In this document: piece after piece, positions 18,352 to 25,969 of the stretch | Layout of the letters: each line of letters starts with the position of its first letter | Numbering within the stretch: position 1 is the stretch's first letter | Source of the DNA: an uncultured Bacteroidia bacterium | GTDB taxonomy: Bacteria; Bacteroidota; Bacteroidia; Bacteroidales; UBA932 | Assembly (NCBI GenBank): GCA_902773925.1 | Contig: CACYGI010000008.1 | Location: 1 to 52,168 of the forward strand | Direction: 5' to 3' | Length of the DNA: 52,168 nt | The notes under the pieces: generated by a model | The model's input: the letters and a program-made list of their open reading frames with translations, nothing else | Databases searched by the model: none | Told to the model about the DNA's origin: nothing | Position numbers and translations under genes: made by a program

Positions 18352-19680
18352 ATGAGAAAGATTATCCTCGCAGTAGCCCTGCTGACGGCTTCTGCCCTCA
18401 GCTATGCGCAGACTGACTCGCTCAAGAATCAGCTGACCATCGGATTGAACTTTATGTCGCACGGCGAGTATTGCGACGGCGGTCTGCCCCAGAGCGACAC
18501 TCCGATCCAGAACGACGGCCGATCATACTTCATAATGGGCCGTACGCGCATTGACGTGGGATTCAAGCGGCCCAATCTCGAAATGAAGGCCACCATCCAG
18601 AACAAGGCGGTCTGGGGGACTTCCAACAATATGAATCTCGGCCTGTACGAAGGCTGGGTCAAGATGTTCACCAACGGCGGCCTCTTCGCCCAGATAGGCC
18701 GCATAGCGCTGGCTTATGACGACGAGCGCATCATCGGTACCAATGACTTTGCAATGGCAGCCCTTTCGCACGACATCCTGCGCGCAGGCTACGAAGGACA
18801 CGGTCATAAACTTCATTTAGGCGCCGCTTTCAACCAGAACGCCTCTATGGTCTATTCCGGCACATACTACAACGGCGGCGCACAGCCGTACAAGAACCTG
18901 CAGATGGCCTGGTATCATTACGATGCTTCCCGCATTCCCCTGAGCGGCTCGCTGCTGATTATGAACATCGGCCTTCAATCCGGCATTCCGGGTTCGACAT
19001 ACCTCCAGGTCAAGAACGTTTATCAGTTCCTTGCCGGCGGATATATCAATTTCCATCCCAAGTACCTGACTTTTGAAGCATCTTATTATAAGCAGAAGGG
19101 ATACGACGTAGATCCTCAATATATGGGTGCATATAAGATTGATGCCTGGATGGCCAGCGCTAAAGCCTCCATCAATCCTTCAGACAAGTTCGGCTTAGTT
19201 CTGGGTTATGACTTCCTGAGCGGTGATGATTATATCCCGGAGATATACGGCGGAGAGTTCGGAATGCCCCATCACGAGGTCTCCAGGGGATTTTCCCCTG
19301 TCTATGGCTCCCGTTCAAAGTTCTACGGCATAATGGATTACTACTATGAGAGTGCATATATCCACGGCTTTTCGCCCGGTCTGCAGAATGCTTTCGCAGG
19401 CATCACCTGCAGCCCTGTAAACGGCCTGAGCCTCGGTGCATCTTATCATTATCTGGCCGTTTCCACGAAACTTAAGGATCTCGGAATGACTCTCGGTCAC
19501 GATATCGACCTGCAGGCTTCATATACTTTTACTAAGGATATAAGCCTTACGGCAGGTCTTTCGTATATGTCCGGTACCGAGACTATGGTCAGGCTGAAGC
19601 AGGGTAACGGCAGCAGGAATGCCTTCTGGGGCTGGTTCTCGCTGGTCATCTCCCCCTGCCTGTTCTCGACCGGCTGGTAA
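18352..19680 (+). CDS. Outer-membrane beta-barrel protein, function unknown
   Basis: A 442-residue exported protein. The start at 18352 gives a signal peptide with an AQ cleavage site (..ALSYAQTDSL); the open frame extends upstream through the STAS gene but lacks a signal there. The mature part alternates polar and aromatic residues in short amphipathic strands with many Tyr/Trp/Gly, and ends in an aromatic residue (..CLFSTGW), as expected for a porin-like barrel. It starts 13 nt after the STAS stop and is the last gene before the terminator at 19697, so it is probably co-transcribed with the NRPS. A role in export of the peptide product is possible but unproved. Confidence 0.75.
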   Translation: MRKIILAVALLTASALSYAQTDSLKNQLTIGLNFMSHGEYCDGGLPQSDTPIQNDGRSYFIMGRTRIDVGFKRPNLEMKATIQNKAVWGTSNNMNLGLYEGWVKMFTNGGLFAQIGRIALAYDDERIIGTNDFAMAALSHDILRAGYEGHGHKLHLGAAFNQNASMVYSGTYYNGGAQPYKNLQMAWYHYDASRIPLSGSLLIMNIGLQSGIPGSTYLQVKNVYQFLAGGYINFHPKYLTFEASYYKQKGYDVDPQYMGAYKIDAWMASAKASINPSDKFGLVLGYDFLSGDDYIPEIYGGEFGMPHHEVSRGFSPVYGSRSKFYGIMDYYYESAYIHGFSPGLQNAFAGITCSPVNGLSLGASYHYLAVSTKLKDLGMTLGHDIDLQASYTFTKDISLTAGLSYMSGTETMVRLKQGNGSRNAFWGWFSLVISPCLFSTGW

Positions 19681-19696
19681 TTTTTCAGGCTGAAAT

Positions 19697-19732
19697 AAAA
19701 AGACCTGAGTCCCGCGGACCCAGGTCTTTTTT
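19697..19732. terminator. Bidirectional intrinsic terminator between the NRPS operon and the NSS transporter gene
   Basis: A-run, stem AGACCTGaGTCC / GGACcCAGGTCT with a CGC loop, then T-run. It has the A-stem-T form that works on both strands and sits between convergent genes. Confidence 0.9.
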
Positions 19733-19808
19733 ATATGTAAAGTCAAGGTTATTCAGGTCAGTGAATGACGTTATGATCGGATCTCTCCGCCTGGTAGAGG
19801 GAGACCGT

Positions 19809-21176
19809 TTACTCGTGAATCTGGAAAATGGCTATCGCAAGCAGAGCAGCGGGCGCGACGAACCGGATGAGGAACAATATAATGTTCAATAACCATCCGG
19901 GGATATGGAGCTTGCCGCTGTTGGAAAGCTCGTCGACGACTACCTTCTTGCCAAGCTTCCAGCCCACAAACAGGACTGCGAGCATTCCGCCTATAAGCAT
20001 CAGGACGTCGGCCGAGACAAAGTCGAAGAAGTCGAAGATTGTCTTGCCGATAATCTTGAAGTCGCTGAGCGGGCCGAACGAGAGGGAGCACAGGCATCCC
20101 AGCACCCAGAGCACTGCAAATACCAGCGCGACTGCAGCCTTGCGCTTCATCTTGAACTCCTCGATACAGAAGGCCACGACCACCTCAAGGATGGAAATGG
20201 ACGAGGTCAGCGCTGCCAGCAGCAGGGCAAGGAAGAAGATTATCGCTATGATTCCGCCCAGAGGCATCTGACTGAAAATATGCGGCAGGGTAACAAATAC
20301 CAGGTTCGGGCCTTCGCCGGGGCTGATGCCGAAAGCGAATACCGCCGGCATAATGGCACATCCGGCTAAAATTGCGAAAGCCGTATCTGCGACTGCGGTC
20401 TGCGCGCAGAGGGAGACTATATTGGCTTCTTTCTTGACATAGGAAGCATAGGTAACGACCATACAGGAACCCAGCGAGAGGGAGAAAAATGCCTGTCCAA
20501 GCGCCGCCAGAAATGTCTGAGACGTCACTTTCGACCAGTCGGGGCGGAACATATAGCTTACGCCCGGACCGCTGCCCGGGAGAGTCATCGAACGGATTGC
20601 GATAGCGATAATGATGAGGAACAGCAACGGCATCATCACCTTGGAGAACTTCTCGATACCGTTCTTGACACCTGCGATCACGACACCTGCCGTCATAGCC
20701 AGAAAGATGGTATGACCGACGAGCGGACGCCATACCGATGCAGATAATGTAGAGAACAGAGTCTTGAGGTTTTCTGCATCGCCATTGGTAAAATCAAAAC
20801 ATACTGCCTTGTAGAGGTATTCCGTACCCCAGCCTCCTACCACGGAATAAAAGGCCAGAATACATACGCAGCAGATAACGCCCAAAATACCGGTGATACC
20901 CCAGTGGCTGCCCGGCGCAAGCTTCTGGAAGGCGCTGCGTGCGCTGGCCTGGCTGCGTCGGCCGATGACAAATTCGGATAGCATAACCGGCAGGCCTGCA
21001 AGTATGACGAAACCAAGATAAATGAGAATAAAGGCCGCTCCTCCATTCTGTCCTACTAGATATGGGAAGCGCCAGAGGTTGCCAAGGCCTACGGCCGAGC
21101 CGGCCATTGCTACCAGCACGCCGAACGAACTGGCGAATGAATCTCGCCTTGCAGGTTGATTGGTCGTTTTACTCAT
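19809..21176 (-). CDS. Sodium:neurotransmitter symporter (NSS/SNF) family transporter
   Basis: A 455-residue Na+-coupled amino-acid transporter of the LeuT/Tyt1 family. The signature SFGVLVAMAGSAVGLGNLWRF.. near residues 17-40 contains the unwound TM1 that binds Na+ and substrate; about 11 hydrophobic segments follow. The protein ends in a helix (..IRFVAPAALLAIAIF), like the 11-12 TM prokaryotic members. It is a monocistronic gene convergent with the NRPS operon. The substrate is probably an amino acid but cannot be read from sequence. Confidence 0.93.
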   Translation of the reverse strand: MSKTTNQPARRDSFASSFGVLVAMAGSAVGLGNLWRFPYLVGQNGGAAFILIYLGFVILAGLPVMLSEFVIGRRSQASARSAFQKLAPGSHWGITGILGVICCVCILAFYSVVGGWGTEYLYKAVCFDFTNGDAENLKTLFSTLSASVWRPLVGHTIFLAMTAGVVIAGVKNGIEKFSKVMMPLLFLIIIAIAIRSMTLPGSGPGVSYMFRPDWSKVTSQTFLAALGQAFFSLSLGSCMVVTYASYVKKEANIVSLCAQTAVADTAFAILAGCAIMPAVFAFGISPGEGPNLVFVTLPHIFSQMPLGGIIAIIFFLALLLAALTSSISILEVVVAFCIEEFKMKRKAAVALVFAVLWVLGCLCSLSFGPLSDFKIIGKTIFDFFDFVSADVLMLIGGMLAVLFVGWKLGKKVVVDELSNSGKLHIPGWLLNIILFLIRFVAPAALLAIAIFQIHE

Positions 21177-21208
21177 ATGAGTCAGTGGTATTTTTTGTTA
21201 TGGAGTTG

Positions 21209-21216
21209 CAAATATA
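21209..21216 (-). promoter_or_regulatory. -7 box of the NSS transporter gene
   Basis: TATATTTG on the minus strand, 32 nt before the ATG at 21176. No clear -33 element was found. Confidence 0.45.
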
Positions 21217-21246
21217 ACACAATAATCCCTAACCGCCATTTTTTAG

Positions 21247-21270
21247 ATATAAGAATATTTCTTATATTTG
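21247..21270 (+). promoter_or_regulatory. parDE promoter and palindromic operator
   Basis: A perfect inverted repeat (arms ATATAAGAA 21247-21255 and TTCTTATAT 21259-21267, 3-nt centre) overlaps the -7 box TATATTTG (21263-21270), 19 nt before the antitoxin ATG. This is the layout expected for autorepression by a ParD (ribbon-helix-helix) antitoxin. Confidence 0.7.
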
Positions 21271-21289
21271 TGGCAAAGACGGAACTGAA

Positions 21290-21538
21290 ATGAAAACAAC
21301 AACTGTCGCTTTAGGTCCTCATTTTGACGCCTTTGTCCAGGCCAGTGTCCACGGAGGAAGGTACACGAACGCCAGCGAAGTGATTCGTGCCGGCCTCAGA
21401 AGGCTGGAAGAGGACGAACAAAAGATTACAGCTCTCCGTGCTGCCATTGAGGAAGGAGAAGCAAGTGGGTATGTCAATGACTTCGACTTCGATACCCACT
21501 TGGAAGAGTTGAAGGCAAAACGGAGGGACAATGGCTAA
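21290..21538 (+). CDS. parD: ParD-like antitoxin (ribbon-helix-helix)
   Basis: An 82-residue antitoxin of a type II system. The N-terminus (KTTTVALGPHFDAFV..) and GGRYTNASEVIRAGLRRLEE are the classic ParD ribbon-helix-helix that binds the operator. The acidic C-terminus should wrap the toxin. It overlaps the toxin gene by 8 nt. The palindrome upstream (21247-21267) supports autorepression. Confidence 0.9.
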   Translation: MKTTTVALGPHFDAFVQASVHGGRYTNASEVIRAGLRRLEEDEQKITALRAAIEEGEASGYVNDFDFDTHLEELKAKRRDNG

Positions 21539-21824
21539 GATCAGATTATCCAGAAAGGCCATTTCTGATTTGGATGGCATCTGGGACTACACCGTTGAGA
21601 CCTGGTCGAAGGATCAAGCTATCATCTATTATCGACAAATCCATGCCTCCATCCAGAGCCTGGACCGCCTGCCTTTGTTCCAGGAAAAAACTTATGATAT
21701 CATTAAGCCCGGCCTCTTGGGATTTAAGGTCGGACATCATATCATCTTCTACAAGAAACACAACGATTCAATCCGGATCGTCCGTATCCTTCACGAGAAG
21801 ATGGATTATCAAAGACATATATAA
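21531..21824 (+). CDS. parE: ParE-like toxin
   Basis: A 97-residue RelE/ParE-superfamily toxin. The start KIRLSRKAISDLDGIWDYT and the end GHHIIFYKKHNDSIRIVRILH are the ParE hallmarks. ParE toxins poison DNA gyrase; RelE-type toxins cut mRNA, and the pairing with ParD favours the former. It starts within the antitoxin gene, so the two are translationally coupled. Length is normal and there is no sign of decay. Confidence 0.9.
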   Translation: MAKIRLSRKAISDLDGIWDYTVETWSKDQAIIYYRQIHASIQSLDRLPLFQEKTYDIIKPGLLGFKVGHHIIFYKKHNDSIRIVRILHEKMDYQRHI

Positions 21825-21836
21825 CAAAAAAGCCAC

Positions 21837-22955
21837 CTAATCGATGGCTTTCCTGTAGGCTCGGCGGCGCATATAGGGCCGGACTTCGTATGCCCCGAAA
21901 AGTGACTGTACCTTATAGTTGTCCTCCAGCTGGGGATTCATTATAATGTGCTTGATGCCGCGCCTGAGGCAGCCTTCGTGCAGCTGCTTAAACATCAGGG
22001 CCGGCACGCCGCAGGACTGATATTCGGGAAGCACGCCGATCAGAAGGGCCTCCAGCGTATCGTTCTTCTTGAGTGCCTTGAGGATATGTATAAATCCGAA
22101 AGGAAAAAGTTTGCCTCTCGCCTTCTTGATGGCCTTTGACAGCGTGGGAACGCAAAACAGAAAACCGACCGGTTTGTCATCGCTGTTGACCACCACGGAT
22201 ATGAAATCCTTGTCCAGAATGGGGACGTAAGTCTTCAGATAATTCTTGATCTGCTTGTCTGTCAATGGAGAGAATCCGTGGAGCGGAGCAAACGCCTCGT
22301 TGTAGAGGTGGAATATTTCCATCCCGTAACGCTTGTTCATCTGGGCCATTGATTCGGGCACGACCGCACGGACTCCGAATCGCTGTTCAATCAGCGAATT
22401 GTACTGAAACATCGAAGGAAGCTGCGGCGGGATCTCCAGGATCCTCTGCGTCCAGTCCACATCTTTTTCAAAACCAAGCTCCTCCAGCATCGTGCAGTAG
22501 TACGGATAGTTGTAGATGCACGTGAAAGGACTCAGATGTTCGAATCCATCTGTCAGCAATCCCTCTTTGTCCATATCGGTAAATCCCCACGGACCGCGGA
22601 TCTCTACCCTGTCACGGGCCTTGCCCCACTCCGCTACGGTATCGATAAGGGCTTTGAGAACCTCTTTATCCTCAACGAAATCCAGCCAGCCAAAACGCAC
22701 TATCCTGCCCTCATCATCAGCCTTGTGGTTGATGATGGCGGCCACGCGGCCCGCAAGTTTGCCGTCTTTATATGCCAGGAAACATTCTGACTCACAAAAA
22801 TCGTAAGCGCCGTTTTTGCCGGGATCGAAAGTGTCGTATTCATCGCCCTGGAGGGCCGGGACCCAGTTCTCACAATCTTTGTAGAGCCTGTCGGGAAATT
22901 GGATAAAATCCCGCAGCTGGCTGCGGGATTTGACTGTAACAATATCTACTGACAT
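21837..22955 (-). CDS. GNAT-fold N-acyltransferase (candidate bacterial ceramide synthase)
   Basis: A 372-residue protein of a family common in Bacteroidota, often annotated as an N-acetyltransferase. It is twice a normal GNAT length; the second half has an acetyltransferase-like stretch (LLIGVLPEYQSCGVPALMF) and the first half carries conserved patches (EIRGPWGFTDMD, IYNYPYY). The gene overlaps the ACP gene by 10 nt, which lies next to an acyl-ACP ligase. An acyltransferase using an ACP-bound fatty acid is therefore likely. In Caulobacter the ceramide synthase is GNAT-like and works with a dedicated ACP and acyl-ACP synthetase; that parallel is the basis of the proposed role. No serine palmitoyltransferase is in the window. 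Confidence 0.6.
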   Translation of the reverse strand: MSVDIVTVKSRSQLRDFIQFPDRLYKDCENWVPALQGDEYDTFDPGKNGAYDFCESECFLAYKDGKLAGRVAAIINHKADDEGRIVRFGWLDFVEDKEVLKALIDTVAEWGKARDRVEIRGPWGFTDMDKEGLLTDGFEHLSPFTCIYNYPYYCTMLEELGFEKDVDWTQRILEIPPQLPSMFQYNSLIEQRFGVRAVVPESMAQMNKRYGMEIFHLYNEAFAPLHGFSPLTDKQIKNYLKTYVPILDKDFISVVVNSDDKPVGFLFCVPTLSKAIKKARGKLFPFGFIHILKALKKNDTLEALLIGVLPEYQSCGVPALMFKQLHEGCLRRGIKHIIMNPQLEDNYKVQSLFGAYEVRPYMRRRAYRKAID

Positions 22956-23185
22956 ACGTTCTCAATATAATCGATCACCCCTTTCACGGTCAGAAACTGC
23001 GGAGCACCCTCGAATTTGAATCCGAATTTGTTCTCCACGGCAAGGCTGAGCAGAAGCACCGTCAGGGAATCCATCCCAAGGTCGCGCACCAGCTGCGAAT
23101 CTTCACCAATTATTTCCAGGTCAACCGACGGGCGGATCTGAGCAAAAATCTCTTTGAGGGTATCGAGAATCTCAGTTCTTTTCAT
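22946..23185 (-). CDS. Acyl carrier protein (specialised)
   Basis: A 79-residue carrier protein with the phosphopantetheine site GMDSL (Ser at about 40). It differs from a housekeeping AcpP (IVDDLGADSLD..) and so is likely a dedicated carrier. It lies 34 nt downstream of an acyl-AMP ligase gene and overlaps the GNAT gene by 10 nt, so the three genes form one transcript. It must be charged by a phosphopantetheinyl transferase; the one at 8096 is a candidate. Confidence 0.9.
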   Translation of the reverse strand: MKRTEILDTLKEIFAQIRPSVDLEIIGEDSQLVRDLGMDSLTVLLLSLAVENKFGFKFEGAPQFLTVKGVIDYIENVCQ

Positions 23186-23219
23186 ATTTAAGCAATAGTT
23201 GGTTATTGTGGGTGCCGTA

Positions 23220-24713
23220 TTATTGGTTGCGAAGAACCTTCATTGCTCCGCTGCGCTTGAAGTCTTCTTTCCTCACGGCCACCTTCATCACGCGGTGGGT
23301 GGACGGGAGCTTGGCGTTGACCTCGTCCACAACACCCTGGAAATACTTCTCTACCTCCTCCCAGGGGGTACCTGCGAATTCTTCCATCCGGGGATATATC
23401 TCTATGGCAATCAAGCCGCGGCCATCCGCATCCTTCTCCTCGCGGACAAGGCAGTCACGAAGCTTGTCGCAACTATAGAAAGGCTCCTCTATGCTCTCCG
23501 GACTGACATTTTCACCATTGGAAAGAATGATGAGGTTCTTGATGCGGCCCACGATATACATATAGCCGTCTTCGTCAAAACGGACCAGGTCGCCGGTGCG
23601 CACCCAGCCGTCTTCAGTAAGCGTCCCGGCCGTTTTTTCCGGCTCGCCGTAATATCCGAGGAAGGTGTTGTCGCCACGGAACCAGAGCTCCCCGTCCACG
23701 ACCTTGGTCTCCTGTTCGGGGTATATCTTGCCGACTGAGGTCGGGCGCTCCTTGACATCGATGTTGCCGCTGGTAAGGTTGGCTCCTTCGGTCATTCCAT
23801 AGCCCTCAAAGAGCTGTACGCCGAAGGAATCAAACTCGGCTATAAGCTTCGGAGGGACATTTGCGGCTCCGGAGATGATATATCTCAGACGCCCGCCCAG
23901 GAACTTGGGACTGTACATCTTTACCAGACCCGACAGGATTTCGCAGATGCCCGGCACCGCCACCATACATGTCGGCCTGATTACGGGCATTTTGGAGATG
24001 GTATCCTTGATGTTTGCGCAAGCGGTCCACTGTGCGCCGATGTAGAGAACGGTAAGGGTCGAGCAGATGATTCCGAACACGTGGCTCAGCGGAAGTACGT
24101 GTGCATATACGTGGCAGCCGAGCCTTGGAGTCGGTGCATAGGCGCCGTTGAGGGCGCCGCGCATAAGTGCACGGTGAGGGAGAATGGCACCTTTGGGCGC
24201 TCCGGTAGTGCCTCCGGTGAAGAAAATAGCGGCCGGATCGTTCTTGTCTACGGTTGCCACGGGCGCGGCCTCATCTGCGCAGTCATTGATATCCAAGACT
24301 TTGCAAGGAGCGCCGGAAGCCACTTCCATATAATCCCTGCCGGCAAAGAGGGCCTTCACCCTGAACTTCATGCAGCAGCCGGCGATTGCGGGTGCGGGAA
24401 GCTGGCTGGGCAGCATCAGTGCCACATAGCCGGCACTTGTGATGGCCAGGAACATCTCCACCGCCTCCGGGGTGGTGCCGTCAAGCACTGCCACCGTGTC
24501 GCCTTTCTCAAGGCCAAGACCGTTGAGAAGGGCACGCTTGCGGGCAATAATGTCGCACATTTGTGCGTAAGTAATCGTATCAACAGTATTTGAAAGCGCC
24601 GGAAGGTCTTGCCATTTCTCTCCGATCCATTCTACAAATTCCGGTAATGTGGGTATATACTTCAGCTGTTCGAGTTCTTCAGCCGAAAGCATACTTTTAA
24701 AGTAATCTTTCAT
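23220..24713 (-). CDS. AMP-dependent fatty acid ligase (acyl-ACP/acyl-CoA synthetase)
   Basis: A 497-residue ANL-family enzyme. The P-loop reads FTGGTTGAPKGA, the A5-type motif GYGMTEG, then GELWFRGDNTFLGYY, the hinge GRIKNLIILSNGENV, and the catalytic lysine near the C-terminus (SGAMKVLRNQ). Length and motifs fit fatty acid activation rather than an NRPS A domain. With the ACP gene 34 nt downstream it most likely loads a fatty acid onto that ACP. Its promoter is the TAAATTTG box at 24742-24749. Confidence 0.88.
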   Translation of the reverse strand: MKDYFKSMLSAEELEQLKYIPTLPEFVEWIGEKWQDLPALSNTVDTITYAQMCDIIARKRALLNGLGLEKGDTVAVLDGTTPEAVEMFLAITSAGYVALMLPSQLPAPAIAGCCMKFRVKALFAGRDYMEVASGAPCKVLDINDCADEAAPVATVDKNDPAAIFFTGGTTGAPKGAILPHRALMRGALNGAYAPTPRLGCHVYAHVLPLSHVFGIICSTLTVLYIGAQWTACANIKDTISKMPVIRPTCMVAVPGICEILSGLVKMYSPKFLGGRLRYIISGAANVPPKLIAEFDSFGVQLFEGYGMTEGANLTSGNIDVKERPTSVGKIYPEQETKVVDGELWFRGDNTFLGYYGEPEKTAGTLTEDGWVRTGDLVRFDEDGYMYIVGRIKNLIILSNGENVSPESIEEPFYSCDKLRDCLVREEKDADGRGLIAIEIYPRMEEFAGTPWEEVEKYFQGVVDEVNAKLPSTHRVMKVAVRKEDFKRSGAMKVLRNQ

Positions 24714-24741
24714 ATGTGGTCATTAATCAATTTAGCGGACG

Positions 24742-24749
24742 CAAATTTA
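24742..24749 (-). promoter_or_regulatory. -7 box of the acyl-ligase/ACP/acyltransferase operon
   Basis: TAAATTTG on the minus strand, 28 nt before the ATG at 24713 and just past the terminator of the preceding operon. Confidence 0.5.
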
Positions 24750-24763
24750 GCATTTTTATGCAT

Positions 24764-24792
24764 AAAAAAGCCCCGGTTTCCCGAGGCTTTTG
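24764..24792 (-). terminator. Intrinsic terminator of the ECF sigma operon
   Basis: Stem AAAAGCCtCGGg / CCGgGGCTTTT with an AAA loop, followed on the minus strand by a run of T. It separates the sigma operon from the acyl-ligase operon. Confidence 0.85.
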
Positions 24793-24818
24793 TTAAGCTA
24801 TTGATATTCGATTCATTA

Positions 24819-25205
24819 TCACCTACGGGCATTGTATTCTTTTTCAATGTCGTACATCGCCTGAATCTGAGACGGGGTCAGGATGGTGCGAAATTTTTCG
24901 TAGTATGCCTTCCTGAGAGAAAGAATCTTTTCGCTTTTCTCGAAATCAGCGGAGATCTTGGCCTCGATATCATCCTCCGTATTCCCGGTCGCTGCCGGCT
25001 TGACGGACAGAATGGCTGCACTTTCCTTCTTAAATGCCTGATAGAGTTGAATAAACTCGGAACGTGCGGGCTCCTCAACACCGATTCGGTCGGCAATGCG
25101 GACGGCGGCCATATGAATGGCCTTCATACGCTCGGAAGGGACCTGAGCGAAAGAAACGGCAAGGATACCGCACAGGCAGCATAGCATAATGAGATACTTT
25201 TTCAT
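24819..25205 (-). CDS. Small periplasmic helical protein (Spy/CpxP-like)
   Basis: A 128-residue exported protein. The start at 25205 gives a signal peptide (MKKYLIMLCC.. to SFAQ); the open frame extends further upstream without one. The mature part is helical and charged, ending in LRKAYYEKFRTILTPSQIQAMY, which resembles the LTxxQ motif of Spy/CpxP envelope-stress chaperones. It follows the small membrane protein by 7 nt and belongs to the ECF sigma operon, as often seen in Bacteroidales. Stress sensing or chaperone function is an inference. Confidence 0.65.
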   Translation of the reverse strand: MKKYLIMLCCLCGILAVSFAQVPSERMKAIHMAAVRIADRIGVEEPARSEFIQLYQAFKKESAAILSVKPAATGNTEDDIEAKISADFEKSEKILSLRKAYYEKFRTILTPSQIQAMYDIEKEYNARR

Positions 25206-25212
25206 ATCATTA

Positions 25213-25455
25213 CTAATTGATTTCAAGGAATATGTCAAAATCTGCAAGTTCGGCCTGAAAGGCAATGTATTCTTTCTCTTTCTGGGTTTTGTCGATCCAG
25301 ATGGTAGAAAAAGTGACGCCGGCCACAATGACAACTGCAGCGGCCAGGCCAAGGACTGCCCGTCTCTTTTTGCGTATCGCGGCGACACCCGCCATCGTGC
25401 GGGCGAAACTTTCTTCAAAATACCCCTGAGGGACTTTCATTTCGATATTATCCAT
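25213..25455 (-). CDS. Small single-pass membrane protein, probable anti-sigma factor
   Basis: An 80-residue protein with a cytoplasmic N-terminus (MDNIEMKVPQGYFEESF), one membrane helix (AVLGLAAAVVIVAGVTF) and a short periplasmic tail. It overlaps the sigma factor gene by 8 nt; this position and topology are those of anti-sigma factors. It lacks a recognisable zinc-binding anti-sigma motif, so the role rests on context. The start at 25455 is chosen because the longer frame reads back through the sigma gene. Confidence 0.6.
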   Translation of the reverse strand: MDNIEMKVPQGYFEESFARTMAGVAAIRKKRRAVLGLAAAVVIVAGVTFSTIWIDKTQKEKEYIAFQAELADFDIFLEIN

Positions 25456-25948
25456 TTTCAATCTCCTTTTCGATTTTTTTCCGGGCCTGATGGTGGCTGA
25501 CCATAAGCGTGTTTTTGCTCGCACCCGTTATCCTTGCAATCTCATCGTAATCCATCTCCTCATAGTAGCGAAGGCTGAAAACCTGACGCTGCAGGGGGCT
25601 CATTTTCAAAAGGGCCGCCGATATTGCCCCGGAAGCGGCCTTTGGTACATCCGTTTCAGTGGATTCCTGTAGCGAAGTCAATTCTTGCTCCGGAAGTTCT
25701 TCCATTGACGAGGCGACAGGGCGACGGCCGAAATGGCGGTTCAGTTCGTTGGTGGCGATACGCATCAGCCACGGCTTGAGAGAGCCAGGATTGCGAAGCT
25801 GCCAGATATGCCTGTATGCCTTCATAAATGTTTCCTGCAATATGTCTTCTGCGTCTTCGTGTACAATCGCAACACGGCGGATATACCAGTACAGGGGCTG
25901 CTGATACATCCGCACAATATCTGCAAAATCTTTGTGCCGGCCGTTCAT
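25448..25948 (-). CDS. ECF-family RNA polymerase sigma factor
   Basis: A 166-residue group IV sigma factor. Region 2 includes EDAEDILQETFMKAYRHIW and region 4 includes SPLQRQVFSLRYYEEMDYDE with the helix-turn-helix ARITGASKNTLMVSHHQ. The ATG at 25948 is preferred to a GTG two codons earlier. A perfect -7 box (TATCTTTG) ends 5 nt before it. The gene also lies 21 nt after the stop of the outer-membrane protein gene, so read-through from the upstream operon is possible. It heads an operon with a small membrane protein and a periplasmic protein. Confidence 0.93.
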   Translation of the reverse strand: MNGRHKDFADIVRMYQQPLYWYIRRVAIVHEDAEDILQETFMKAYRHIWQLRNPGSLKPWLMRIATNELNRHFGRRPVASSMEELPEQELTSLQESTETDVPKAASGAISAALLKMSPLQRQVFSLRYYEEMDYDEIARITGASKNTLMVSHHQARKKIEKEIENG

Positions 25949-25953
25949 CAGCA

Positions 25954-25961
25954 CAAAGATA
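25954..25961 (-). promoter_or_regulatory. -7 box of the ECF sigma operon
   Basis: TATCTTTG on the minus strand, 5 nt from the ATG at 25948, in the short gap after the upstream gene. It predicts a leaderless or nearly leaderless transcript. Confidence 0.5.
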
Positions 25962-25969
25962 AGATTTGT

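Noticed and set aside
19809..21176. NSS transporter as exporter or importer dedicated to the NRPS product
   Set aside because: It is convergent, separated by a bidirectional terminator, with its own promoter, and the family is widespread in Bacteroidota.
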